A stretch of DNA of 21,522 nt from assembly GCA_004556875.1 (NCBI GenBank), contig SFFP01000011.1:1-21522 (forward strand), in the 5' to 3' direction. Shown piece after piece: positions 8,104 to 15,727 of the stretch; the first letter of the stretch is position 1, and each line of letters starts with the position of its first letter. The notes beneath the pieces are model-generated. The model was not told the origin of the DNA and made no database searches. It saw only the letters and a program-made list of their open reading frames with translations. A program made the translations under genes and the position numbers. The DNA is from Ruminococcus flavefaciens (GTDB lineage Bacteria; Bacillota_A; Clostridia; Oscillospirales; Ruminococcaceae).

Positions 8104-8760
8104 ATGACACCTTCAGAAAGAAAAGAACATTCAGAAAAGATACTTAGGGAAAAGGGAATAAGCATTAATCCAAATCTTCCTCTTACAGAAGAGGTATCGC
8201 AGATAAAATTGAAAAGTCTTGATGATATCTGCAAAAGAGGCATCGCCGCTTTACTGTCTACTCAGATAGGCATAGAAGTAAGCGAAAAGCGCACAGACAA
8301 TCTCAATACCTTTATAAGACTTATGGAGCACTTCGGCGTTTATGACAATCTCAATGCAAAGGAGTCGCGCCTTGTAAACGGTGAGGCTTCTCAGCAGGAC
8401 GTTATCGACATAGTCTGGGAGTATGAATGCTACTGGTCACTGCTCTGGGCACTGGGGATAGTTGACGATATCACAGACTCAAGCAAGATATGCGACTGTG
8501 AAATGGCAATACGCTCTGTATCACAGTGCGAGGACTTTGAAGACTTCAAGAGCAGATGCAATTTAAGAAGTGCAGATGAGATCATGGATATGCTGGACCT
8601 TTACTACCGTTATCACTGGGCTGTTGTTCAGCATGAGCACATCGACAGCAATTGTTCTGTTGGTGATCTAAGCGGTGATGTGGTATATGAGCGCAGACGC
8701 GGCCTTGAATGGCTGGTTTGCGATACCTCCGACTGGCACGATATATCACTTGATACATGA
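8104..8760 (+). CDS. DUF4272 domain protein
   Basis: This 218-residue soluble protein matches the DUF4272 family by overall layout. It has an early RKEHSEKILREKGISINPNL segment, then RGIAALLSTQIG, the Trp-rich EYECYWSLLWALG, and the C-terminal signature LDLYYRYHWAVVQ (about 162-174), VVYERRRGLEWL and the ending WHDISLDT. No signal peptide or membrane helix is present. The family has no established biochemical function that I know of. The ATG follows AAAGGAGGTC, and the stop overlaps the start of the HAD phosphatase gene by 4 bases (ATGA), so the two are probably translationally coupled. Confidence 0.9.
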   Translation: MTPSERKEHSEKILREKGISINPNLPLTEEVSQIKLKSLDDICKRGIAALLSTQIGIEVSEKRTDNLNTFIRLMEHFGVYDNLNAKESRLVNGEASQQDVIDIVWEYECYWSLLWALGIVDDITDSSKICDCEMAIRSVSQCEDFEDFKSRCNLRSADEIMDMLDLYYRYHWAVVQHEHIDSNCSVGDLSGDVVYERRRGLEWLVCDTSDWHDISLDT

Positions 8761-9407
8761 TGAAAAATTTTGATACACTTTTATTCGACCTTGACGGTAC
8801 TCTCACCGATTCTACAGAGGGCATACTCAAATGCCTGATAAATGCTGTTGAAAAAATGGGATTTGAAGTTCCCGAGGATACGAATAAATTTCTCGGTCCG
8901 CCTATCCGTCAGTCCTTTGCCGAGTTCATCGGCATGAACGAGGAACAGATCGACGAAGCCGTAAGGATATTCCGCGAAAGATACTCCACTGTGGGGCTTT
9001 TTGAGAACCGCGTATATGAGGGTATCCCCGAAATGCTGGAACGGCTGAAAAAGGCTGGCAAAAGGCTCATGGTAGCCACAAGCAAGCCTGAGGTCTATGC
9101 GGTCCGCATACTTGAAAGGTTCGGCATTGCGCCTTACTTTGAAATAGTCGGCGGCGCAGAGCTTGACGGCTCTCGTGACTATAAACATGAAGTAATAGAG
9201 TATGTTCTCGCAAAAGCGGATATCACCGACAGAAGCCGCGTGCTTATGATAGGTGACCGCAGACAGGACGTTCTCGGCGCTCATAAGACAGGTCTGAAAT
9301 GCATGGGCATCCTCTGGGGCTACGGCTCAGCAGAAGAGCTTGATGAAGCAGGCGCTGACTTTATCGCAGATACACCAAAAAATACAGCAGATATGTTAAT
9401 TACATGA
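8757..9407 (+). CDS. HAD-family phosphatase, 5'-nucleotidase/phosphoglycolate-phosphatase-like
   Basis: This 216-residue haloacid-dehalogenase hydrolase has motif I DLDGT (11-15, Asp11 nucleophile and Asp13 acid/base), motif II ATSKP, the motif III Lys region (SRDYKHEV) and motif IV GDRRQDVLGA. The helical cap begins after residue 15 with the FLGPPIRQSF element usual in the PA0065-like 5'-nucleotidase group and in Gph/PpaX relatives. It would remove phosphate from a small phosphorylated metabolite in the cytoplasm; substrate choice cannot be read, although a nucleotide or sugar phosphate would fit the neighbours. It starts within the DUF4272 stop codon (ATGA overlap), and a second ATG follows at once. 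DUF6440 follows after 16 bases. Confidence 0.9.
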   Translation: MMKNFDTLLFDLDGTLTDSTEGILKCLINAVEKMGFEVPEDTNKFLGPPIRQSFAEFIGMNEEQIDEAVRIFRERYSTVGLFENRVYEGIPEMLERLKKAGKRLMVATSKPEVYAVRILERFGIAPYFEIVGGAELDGSRDYKHEVIEYVLAKADITDRSRVLMIGDRRQDVLGAHKTGLKCMGILWGYGSAEELDEAGADFIADTPKNTADMLIT

Positions 9408-9423
9408 TACAGGAGGAAGCGAT

Positions 9424-9648
9424 ATGTTTGATAAAGAAAAGAAGCCACAAAAACGCGGACGTTTTATTATCACACATGAACAGCGACTTGAAAGAACCAT
9501 GGGTTTCGGCGCAGTTCAGATAATTGTTGACACAGAAACAGGTGTTAATTACATAAACACTGTCGGTGATGCATACTCAGGTATCACACCGCTTCTCGGC
9601 TCAGACGGCAAAGTCGTTGTGACTCCCATTTCAGACGAGATCGAATAA
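9424..9648 (+). CDS. Small DUF6440 family protein
   Basis: This 74-residue protein fits the DUF6440 pattern: an N-terminal RGRF segment, a central IIVDTETGVNYI and the closing GITPLLGSDGKVVV. It has no signal peptide or membrane helix. ACAGGAGGAAGCG precedes the ATG. It sits between the HAD phosphatase and purC, all on the same strand. The family has no known function; the small beta-rich fold and frequent occurrence in Clostridia are all that can be said. Confidence 0.85.
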   Translation: MFDKEKKPQKRGRFIITHEQRLERTMGFGAVQIIVDTETGVNYINTVGDAYSGITPLLGSDGKVVVTPISDEIE

Positions 9649-9653
9649 GCCTA

Positions 9654-9678
9654 CAATTTCCGCGATGATGCGGAATTG
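9654..9678 (+). other. Short hairpin between DUF6440 gene and purC
   Basis: CAATTTCCGC (9654-9663) pairs with GCGGAATTG (9670-9678) with one bulged T and a 6-base loop. The following AT-rich stretch is not a U tract, so it is not a convincing terminator. It may be an mRNA-processing or stabilising hairpin ahead of purC. Confidence 0.4.
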
Positions 9679-9720
9679 CATATATAATCATTTATATAAT
9701 TCTCAAGGAGGAATTTTAAA

Positions 9721-10440
9721 ATGTCAAACATCGAAAAGAAGGAACAGCTCTATGAGGGCAAGGCAAAAAAGGTATACGCAACAAATGATCCTGATCTCGT
9801 TATCGTAGATTACAAGGACGACGCAACAGCTTTCAACGGCGAAAAGAAGGGCACTATCGCAGGCAAGGGTGTTATCAATAACAAAATGACAAACTTCATG
9901 TTCAAGATGCTCGAAAAGGAAGGCGTACCTACTCACCTTGTAGAGGAGATCAGTGACCGTGAGACTATCGTTAAGAAGGTCTCTATCGTTCCCCTTGAGG
10001 TAATCATCAGAAACGTTGCAGCAGGCAGCTTCTCTAAGAGAATGGGCGTTGAAGAAGGCAAAAAGCTCCTCTGCCCTATCCTCGAATTCAGCTATAAGAA
10101 CGACGATCTCGGTGATCCTTTCATCAACGATTACTACGCACTGGCTCTCGGTATCGCTACTAAGGAAGATCTCGACACTATTTCTAAATACGCTTTCAAG
10201 GTAAATGAGTTCATGGTTAAGTTCTTCAAGGGACTCAACATAGACCTCATCGACTTCAAGATCGAGTTCGGTAAAACTTCTGACGGTACTATCATCCTCG
10301 CTGACGAGATCTCACCTGATACCTGCCGTTTCTGGGATTCTACAACTCACGAAAAGCTCGACAAGGACCGTTTCCGCAGAGATATGGGCGGCGTAGAAGA
10401 AGCTTATCAGGAAATCATGAAGAGACTTATGGGAGAATAA
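9721..10440 (+). CDS. purC: Phosphoribosylaminoimidazole-succinocarboxamide synthase (SAICAR synthetase)
   Basis: PurC joins aspartate to CAIR using ATP, the step after PurE. The 239-residue length is that of the bacterial single-domain enzyme. Seen motifs are LYEGKAKKVY (10-19, the phosphate-binding opening), EVIIRNVAAGSFSKRMG (about 91-107) and the ADEISPDTCRFWD segment (about 203-215) near the active site. A strong CAAGGAGG lies before the ATG. It is followed by purF after 4 bases, so the two are almost certainly on one message and probably translationally coupled. Confidence 0.98.
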   Translation: MSNIEKKEQLYEGKAKKVYATNDPDLVIVDYKDDATAFNGEKKGTIAGKGVINNKMTNFMFKMLEKEGVPTHLVEEISDRETIVKKVSIVPLEVIIRNVAAGSFSKRMGVEEGKKLLCPILEFSYKNDDLGDPFINDYYALALGIATKEDLDTISKYAFKVNEFMVKFFKGLNIDLIDFKIEFGKTSDGTIILADEISPDTCRFWDSTTHEKLDKDRFRRDMGGVEEAYQEIMKRLMGE

Positions 10441-10444
10441 TCGT

Positions 10445-11869
10445 ATGGGTGGTTTTTTTGGTGCAGCCTCTAAAAACGACTGCGTTACTGACGTTTTCTT
10501 CGGCACAGACTATCATTCACACCTCGGCACAAGAAGAGGCGGTATGACTTCATGGTCTGAAGAGAATGGCTTTCAGAGAAATATCCATAGTATCGAAAAT
10601 TCTCCTTTCCGCACTAAATTTGAAAACGATGTTGTAAATATGAGAGGCAAGCTCTGTATCGGCTGTATCAGCGATACAGACCCTCAGCCTATCCTCGTCC
10701 GTTCAAAGCTCGGACTCTATGCTGTATGCTCTGTAGGCATAATCCGCAACGCAGATGCTCTTGTAAATGAGCTTCTCGAAAAGGGCTGCGCTAACTTTGA
10801 GTCAATGAGCAGCGGAAATATCAACTCAGGTGACCTTATCGGTGCTCTTATCGCACAGAAGAACAGCTTTGTTGACGGTATCCGCTATGCACAGGAAAAG
10901 ATAGAGGGAACAATGTCGCTCATTATCCTCACTAAAAACAGCATTATCGCTGCAAGAGATAAATTCGGCAGACTTCCTATAATCATAGGCAGAAGAAGCG
11001 ACGGCTACTGCCTTTCTACTGAGTCATTCGCATTCCAGAAGCTGGGATACACCACTTACAAGGAGCTTGAAGCAGGTGAGATCGCTGAGCTTACAGCTGA
11101 CGAGTGCAAAACACTTGCCGAGGGCGATCCTTCAAAGATGAAGATATGCACCTTCCTCTGGACTTACTACGGCTATCCTAACGCTGTTTATGAGGGCGTA
11201 AACGTTGAAGTTATGCGTACAAGAAACGGCGAGATCATGGCGGAAAATGACATCAAGAACGGCAGACTCCCCGATGTTGACTATATCTGCGGTGTGCCTG
11301 ATTCGGGTACTCCTCACGCTATCGGCTATGCCAACAGAAGCGGTATACCTTTCGCAAGACCATTCATCAAGTATACCCCAACATGGCCAAGAAGCTTCAT
11401 GCCTACAAACCAGAGCATGAGAAATCAGGTAGCAAAGATGAAGCTCATCCCCGTTCACGATCTTATCAACGGCAAAAAGCTCCTCTTTGTTGACGACAGT
11501 ATCGTAAGAGGTACTCAGATGAGAGAGACTGTTGAGTTTCTCTATGAGCACGGCGCTAAGGAAGTTCATATGCGTTCTGCCTGTCCGCCTATAATGTACG
11601 GCTGCAAATACCTCAACTTCTCACGCAGCACTTCCGAAATGGAGCTTATCGCACGCCAGATAATCGACGAATTTGAAGGTCCTGACGGAATAAAGTATAT
11701 AGACGAGTACAGCACATCTGCTACTGAAAGAGGCAAACGACTCAGAGATGAGATCTGCAAGCGTCTCCGTCTTACATCACTTGAGTTCCAGACACTTGAG
11801 GGTACAGAAAAGGCTGTAGGTCTTGATACCTGCGGACTCTGCACTTACTGCTGGAACGGCAAAGAATAA
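10445..11869 (+). CDS. purF: Amidophosphoribosyltransferase-like PurF lacking the Cys1 nucleophile
   Basis: PurF makes phosphoribosylamine from PRPP, the committed step. The phosphoribosyltransferase domain is intact, with the PRPP loop FVDDSIVRGT at 348-357. Cysteines C235, C387, C463, C466 and C469 fall where the 4Fe-4S ligands of the Bacillus enzyme lie, so a cluster is likely. The N-terminal glutaminase half is altered. Classical PurF reads MCGI(F/L)G once aligned, and the Cys becomes the N-terminal nucleophile; here the start is MGGFFGA, with Gly2 in its place. The HNG oxyanion segment is also missing (VGIIRN, about 97-102). Glutamine hydrolysis by the usual route therefore seems impossible, and ammonia or a partner glutaminase would be needed. 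I recall related MGGFFG-type proteins in Bacteroidetes and Clostridia, so this is probably a subfamily rather than an isolated mutation. The start is preceded by GGGAGA and is the only sensible one. Confidence 0.93.
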   Translation: MGGFFGAASKNDCVTDVFFGTDYHSHLGTRRGGMTSWSEENGFQRNIHSIENSPFRTKFENDVVNMRGKLCIGCISDTDPQPILVRSKLGLYAVCSVGIIRNADALVNELLEKGCANFESMSSGNINSGDLIGALIAQKNSFVDGIRYAQEKIEGTMSLIILTKNSIIAARDKFGRLPIIIGRRSDGYCLSTESFAFQKLGYTTYKELEAGEIAELTADECKTLAEGDPSKMKICTFLWTYYGYPNAVYEGVNVEVMRTRNGEIMAENDIKNGRLPDVDYICGVPDSGTPHAIGYANRSGIPFARPFIKYTPTWPRSFMPTNQSMRNQVAKMKLIPVHDLINGKKLLFVDDSIVRGTQMRETVEFLYEHGAKEVHMRSACPPIMYGCKYLNFSRSTSEMELIARQIIDEFEGPDGIKYIDEYSTSATERGKRLRDEICKRLRLTSLEFQTLEGTEKAVGLDTCGLCTYCWNGKE

Positions 11870-11884
11870 TTTATTGCAACCGAT

Positions 11885-11957
11885 TGTAGGGGCTGGCGTC
11901 CTCGACAGCCCGTAATTACATAATTTTTGCGGGACGTTGAGGACGCCGTCCCCTACA
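11885..11957. repeat. 73-base imperfect palindrome between purF and purM
   Basis: The left arm, 11885-11912, begins TGTAGGGG. The right arm, 11930-11957, ends CCCCTACA. The arms pair at 23 of 28 positions around a 17-base AT-rich loop. The core GGCGTCCTC is shared. It resembles the short GTAGGGG-type palindromic repeats scattered in many Clostridia genomes, so it is probably a REP- or MITE-like element. As RNA it would fold into a long stem ahead of purM. No U tract follows, so it is not a typical terminator. Confidence 0.75.
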
Positions 11958-11978
11958 TTTATTCATGGAGGTAAATCA

Positions 11979-13016
11979 ATGAACAACAGTTTTTCCGAAA
12001 GCTATAAGAAAGCAGGCGTTGACGTAACCGCCGGATATAAGTCAGTTGAACTTATGAAGCAGCACATCGCCCGTACTATGATAAAGGGCGCTCTGTCAGG
12101 TATCGGCGGCTTCGGCGGTCTTTTTGAGCTTGACCTTACAGGTATCAGCAAGCCTGTCCTCGTATCGGGTACAGACGGCGTAGGTACTAAGATCAAGATC
12201 GCTTTCATCATGGACAAGCATGATACTGTAGGTATCGACTGTGTTGCTATGTGCGTAAACGATATCATCTGCTGCGGTGCTAAGCCACAGTTCTTCCTCG
12301 ATTATATTGCCTGCGGCAAGAATTATCCCGAGAAGATCGCAACTATCGTATCAGGCGTTGCAGAGGGCTGTGTACAGGCAGAATGTGCACTCATCGGCGG
12401 TGAGACTGCTGAACACCCGGGTCTTATGCCTGAGGACGAATACGACCTTGCAGGCTTCTCAGTAGGTGTTGTTGACAAGGACAAGATCCTCCAGCCTGAT
12501 ACTCAGAAGGCAGGCGATGTCCTCATAGCTATCAAGTCAAGCGGCGTTCACTCAAACGGCTTCTCTCTCGTAAGAAGAGTTTTCAATGTAAACGAGCAGA
12601 ATCTCGCTATGCACTTCGATGATCTCGGAACTACTCTCGGCGAATGCCTGCTGACTCCTACACGCATCTATGTAAAGGCTGTTATGAGCCTTCTTGACGC
12701 TGTAAAGGTAAAGTCTATCTCACATATCACAGGCGGCGGCTTCTATGAGAATATCCCTCGTTCACTTCCAAAGAACCTTGCTGCAAAGATCGAAAGAAAT
12801 TCTGTACAGGTGCTTCCTATCTTTGATCTTATCCAGAGAACAGGAGATATCCCTGAGCGTGATATGTTCAATACCTTCAATATGGGTGTCGGCATGATAG
12901 TATCTGTCGACAAAAATGACGCTGACAAGGCTGTTGCAGCTATCAAGGCTGCAGGTGAAGATGCTTACGTTCTCGGCGAACTCGTTGAGTCTGAGGAAGG
13001 CGTTATCATCTGCTGA
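11979..13016 (+). CDS. purM: Phosphoribosylformylglycinamidine cyclo-ligase (AIR synthetase)
   Basis: PurM closes the imidazole ring, turning FGAM into AIR with ATP. The chosen start gives 345 residues, the normal length. Seen motifs are SYKKAGVDVTAGY at the N-terminus (8-20), the ATP-site Gly-rich IGGFGGLFELD (42-52), GTDGVGTK (64-71), VNDIICCGAKPQFFLDY (93-109) and GGETAEHPG (140-148). The ATG at 11979 follows GGAGG with normal spacing. An in-frame ATG at 11937 lies inside the palindrome arm and lacks a ribosome binding site, so it was not used. The upstream palindrome could modulate its expression relative to purF. Confidence 0.97.
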   Translation: MNNSFSESYKKAGVDVTAGYKSVELMKQHIARTMIKGALSGIGGFGGLFELDLTGISKPVLVSGTDGVGTKIKIAFIMDKHDTVGIDCVAMCVNDIICCGAKPQFFLDYIACGKNYPEKIATIVSGVAEGCVQAECALIGGETAEHPGLMPEDEYDLAGFSVGVVDKDKILQPDTQKAGDVLIAIKSSGVHSNGFSLVRRVFNVNEQNLAMHFDDLGTTLGECLLTPTRIYVKAVMSLLDAVKVKSISHITGGGFYENIPRSLPKNLAAKIERNSVQVLPIFDLIQRTGDIPERDMFNTFNMGVGMIVSVDKNDADKAVAAIKAAGEDAYVLGELVESEEGVIIC

Positions 13017-13048
13017 TAAAGCAAGTATCAGTTTAAACATCATAGCAT

Positions 13049-13091
13049 TATCCGCAAAATTATCCGAATTCAGTATTTTATGAACTATCCG
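13049..13091. repeat. Three TATCCG copies upstream of the expansin gene
   Basis: TATCCG occurs at 13049-13054, 13061-13066 and 13086-13091 in the 136-base gap between purM and the expansin. A fourth copy in the same CATTATCCG context appears at 15704-15712, just before the IMP cyclohydrolase gene. They could be operator half-sites or chance; no convincing promoter boxes lie beside them. Confidence 0.3.
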
Positions 13092-13152
13092 CATGATATC
13101 TCACGAAAAAATGACAATGGGGTATGGGATTTGGAAATTTTAAAAGGTAGTG

Positions 13153-14031
13153 ATGTTTATGAAAAAAGGTAAATTAACAGCTGTGGGACTGCTCTGCGCT
13201 GTCCTCACAGCAACTCCCATATACTGCGGAGCTTCTTCCGAGATACCTATGGACTATAATTCCGACGGTATCGTTGACTGCTTTGACCTTATTTCAGCAA
13301 GGAAAAGCGATGCGTCAAAGAAAGAACTGAGAGAGCTTCAGAACTTTATACTCGGAAAAACTCCTGTTCAGTTTGAGGTACAGACCGACAATCCTATCGA
13401 CGAAAGCTGTATCCTTGAGCCTAAGGGTACGGTACATACTGGCGAAGGCACTTTCTACGGCGGCGGCTATACAGGCGGTCATGCCATGCTTGACCCTGTT
13501 TCCCACGATTACTGGATTGTTGCGATGAATCACTCTGATTACAACGAAGCTCAGCTTGCAGGTGCTTATCTCGAAGTCACAGGCGAGCTGGGTACTATAA
13601 AAATGCTCGTTACAGACGAGCTCCCCGAAGGCAAAAAGGGCGACCTTGACCTGTATACAGACGCTTTTCCGCTCATCGCTCCTGTTGAGAAAGGAAGAGT
13701 CCCTGTAAGCTGGAAGATAATACCGCTCGATACTGCTGAGGACGCTCCTATCTCCTTCAAATACAAAGAGGGCAGTACAGAATACTGGTGCGGAGTACAG
13801 GTGCGCAATCACCGCTACCCCATCACTAAGCTGGAATATCTTAATGAAGACGGCGAATTCGTTGAGATAAAACGCCGCCCATACAATTATTTTGAATCCC
13901 GTGATATGGGAAAAGGTCCTTTCACATTCCGCATAACCGATATCTACGGTCAGGTAGTCATCGACAAGGATATCCCGCTGTCATATGATGATACGGAAAT
14001 AATTCCCGGACACGTACAGTTCCCCGAATAA
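13153..14031 (+). CDS. Secreted bacterial expansin (EXLX1/YoaJ-like) with N-terminal dockerin-like loop
   Basis: Expansins loosen cellulose-rich cell walls without hydrolysis. This 292-residue protein has a signal peptide (about 1-27). Residues 34-51, DYNSDGIVDCFDLISARK, match one dockerin calcium-loop repeat; the partner repeat (57-69) keeps the helix but no loop. The expansin part runs from about 95 to the end. Its double-psi barrel domain has GTFYGGGYTGG, LDPVSHDYW, AGAYLEV and VTDELPEGKKGDLDL; against my memory of Bacillus EXLX1, D155 and D166 match the essential D71 and D82, while L157 replaces Y73. The second domain has the cellulose-face residues Y211, W212 and Y244 (for W125, W126, Y157) and ends in PGHVQFPE, as EXLX1 does. 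The start could be the ATG at 13153 or 13159; AAAGG precedes. It sits oddly between purM and the DUF3592 and purN genes. Confidence 0.92.
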   Translation: MFMKKGKLTAVGLLCAVLTATPIYCGASSEIPMDYNSDGIVDCFDLISARKSDASKKELRELQNFILGKTPVQFEVQTDNPIDESCILEPKGTVHTGEGTFYGGGYTGGHAMLDPVSHDYWIVAMNHSDYNEAQLAGAYLEVTGELGTIKMLVTDELPEGKKGDLDLYTDAFPLIAPVEKGRVPVSWKIIPLDTAEDAPISFKYKEGSTEYWCGVQVRNHRYPITKLEYLNEDGEFVEIKRRPYNYFESRDMGKGPFTFRITDIYGQVVIDKDIPLSYDDTEIIPGHVQFPE

Positions 14032-14055
14032 TCAGGGCTACAGAAAGGAAAGATC

Positions 14056-14463
14056 ATGGGCATCGGTTTTATTGTTTTCGGCTTGCTTATACTCGCCGCA
14101 GGACTTTTTATCTGCTATGTAAAACGCGCACAGCTGAAAAACGCTGTAACTGTTTCAGCCGTTATCACAGGAAATCTCGAAAAGAAAAAGCGTTCGAAAT
14201 ATGTTATTGAAACTGTTTACTGTCCTGTTGTCGAATATGAAAAAGACGGCAAAAGGATAACTGCCGAGCACTTTGAATATATGAGCAGCTTTGCGCTCCA
14301 ACACCGCGTCGGCGATACAGTTCTCATATATGTTGATCCGCAAATGCAGAAAAAATTCCGGTTCATTGAGGAAGGAAAAGGTCCTGACCTGCTGGGAGTT
14401 GCTGTAGCAGTCGGCGGTGCGGTGATAATACTGTTCGGTATTATCGGTCTTGTAATAATATAA
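14056..14463 (+). CDS. DUF3592-like small membrane protein
   Basis: This 135-residue protein has a membrane helix at each end (about 3-21, FIVFGLLILAAGLFICYV region, and about 112-134). The soluble middle is beta-rich, carrying VYCPVVEYEKDGKRIT and the VGDTVLIYVDPQMQKKFRF segment typical of DUF3592 proteins. The family has no defined function. The ATG is preceded by AGAAAGGAAAG. It lies 24 bases after the expansin and 37 bases before purN on the same strand. Confidence 0.82.
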   Translation: MGIGFIVFGLLILAAGLFICYVKRAQLKNAVTVSAVITGNLEKKKRSKYVIETVYCPVVEYEKDGKRITAEHFEYMSSFALQHRVGDTVLIYVDPQMQKKFRFIEEGKGPDLLGVAVAVGGAVIILFGIIGLVII

Positions 14464-14500
14464 ACAGAATGCTGTATATCAGCTTTCACGGAGGAAAAAT

Positions 14501-15124
14501 ATGAAAAATATAGTCGTTCTCGTATCAGGCGGCGGTACTAATCTACAGGCGCTCATTGATGCGGAAAAATCAGGCATTATCAAGGGCGGAAAGATCACCT
14601 GCGTGATAGCCTCTAAGGAGGGCGTATACGCTCTTGAAAGGGCGGCGCAGAACGGCATAAAAAGCCGCGTTATACCGCGAAAGGAGTACGCTGATATAGC
14701 GTCCTACACCAAGGCAGTCACAGACGCTCTCATCGAGGAAAAGGCAGACCTTGTAGTATATGCGGGATTCATGACCATACTCGACGAGCAGGTAGTAAAG
14801 GCGTTCCCATATAAGATGATGAACGTTCATCCTGCACTGATACCAAGCTTCTGCGGAAAGGGCTTCTACGGACTTCACGTCCATGAGGCTGCTCTTGCAG
14901 CAGGAGTGAAGCTCTCAGGCGCAACAGTACATTTCGTAACCGAGGAGTGTGACGGCGGACCGATAATAATACAGAAGGCTGTCCCCGTAGAAAACGGTGA
15001 TACTCCCGAGTCACTTCAAAAGCGCATAATGGAACAGGCTGAGTGGAAGATACTCCCCGAGGCTGTGTCGCTGTTCTGTCAGGACAGGATAGAGATACAG
15101 GACGGAAAGGCATACGTAAAATAA
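14501..15124 (+). CDS. purN: Phosphoribosylglycinamide formyltransferase (GAR transformylase)
   Basis: PurN adds the formyl group from 10-formyltetrahydrofolate to GAR. At 207 residues it has normal length. The phosphate loop SGGGTNLQALID (9-20) is present, as are the catalytic trio N108, H110 and D151 in MMNVHPALIPSF and EECDGGPI. The segment SFCGKGFYGLHVHEAAL is a few residues longer than in the E. coli enzyme, as is common in Clostridia. CACGGAGG precedes the ATG. The next gene starts 2 bases after its stop. Confidence 0.97.
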   Translation: MKNIVVLVSGGGTNLQALIDAEKSGIIKGGKITCVIASKEGVYALERAAQNGIKSRVIPRKEYADIASYTKAVTDALIEEKADLVVYAGFMTILDEQVVKAFPYKMMNVHPALIPSFCGKGFYGLHVHEAALAAGVKLSGATVHFVTEECDGGPIIIQKAVPVENGDTPESLQKRIMEQAEWKILPEAVSLFCQDRIEIQDGKAYVK

Positions 15125-15126
15125 AA

Positions 15127-15690
15127 ATGAAGATAAAGGAATTATTGGAAAAACAAACTGTTCAGAAGCTGTTTCTCTGCTTCTGGATGTATTCTGTACT
15201 CGGCTGGCTGTATGAGGTCTTCCTCGAAGTCGTAGTATACAAATGGGGTTTTACAAACGTCGGAATAATGTACGGACCATACTGCCCGATATACGGTGTC
15301 GGCGCACTGCTGTTCCTGCTGTTTTTCGGACGTTTTATGAAAAAAGAAGGCGGCATAGGTCTGAAATTGTCGCGTCCGTTCATCATATTCTTCGGCTGTA
15401 TGATAGTTGCTACTACCGTAGAGCTTCTGGGCACATACGTGCTGGAATTCTTTATCGGCTCATGGCCCTGGGATACATATGCGGACTATGACATCAATTT
15501 TCAGGCAAGAATAGCACTTTCCCCTTCTCTCCGATTTGGAATGGGCGGTGTGCTGTTCATGTACTTTGTACAGCCTTTCTATGACTGGCTTCTCGCAAAG
15601 CCAAAGCGCAAAACTCTCAACATCATAACTCTTATAGTGCTTATCGGTGTTGTTACAGATTTCATTCTCACATTGATATTCAGACACTGA
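15127..15690 (+). CDS. CmpB/DUF1113-type membrane protein (putative ABC transporter permease)
   Basis: This 187-residue protein has about five membrane helices and the signature of the family often named putative ABC-transporter type IV (CmpB). The opening helix reads YSVLGWLYEV, followed by GPYCPIYGVGALLF, then VELLGTYVLEFFIG and the W-x-Y segment with the later FGMGGVLF. No ATPase lies nearby, and transport has not been shown for most members. The ATG at 15127 is 2 bases after the purN stop with only a weak upstream AG-rich sequence, which suggests translational coupling; the longer frame back to 15043 overlaps purN and is unlikely. Confidence 0.85.
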   Translation: MKIKELLEKQTVQKLFLCFWMYSVLGWLYEVFLEVVVYKWGFTNVGIMYGPYCPIYGVGALLFLLFFGRFMKKEGGIGLKLSRPFIIFFGCMIVATTVELLGTYVLEFFIGSWPWDTYADYDINFQARIALSPSLRFGMGGVLFMYFVQPFYDWLLAKPKRKTLNIITLIVLIGVVTDFILTLIFRH

Positions 15691-15727
15691 TATTCTGATA
15701 AACCATTATCCGAAAGGAGTCATTATT

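Noticed and set aside
9683..9700. Two TATAAT sequences before purC
   Set aside because: Neither has a recognisable -35 box at proper spacing, and the stretch is simply AT-rich, so a purC promoter is not claimed.
10445..10447. Possibility that PurF was given the wrong start, hiding a real Met-Cys N-terminus
   Set aside because: The GGFFGA after the ATG aligns directly with CGI(F/L)G, and no other in-frame start followed by Cys is present nearby.
13003..13019. Small hairpin (TTATCA/TGATAA) over the purM stop codon
   Set aside because: A six-base AT-rich stem without a U tract is too weak for a terminator.
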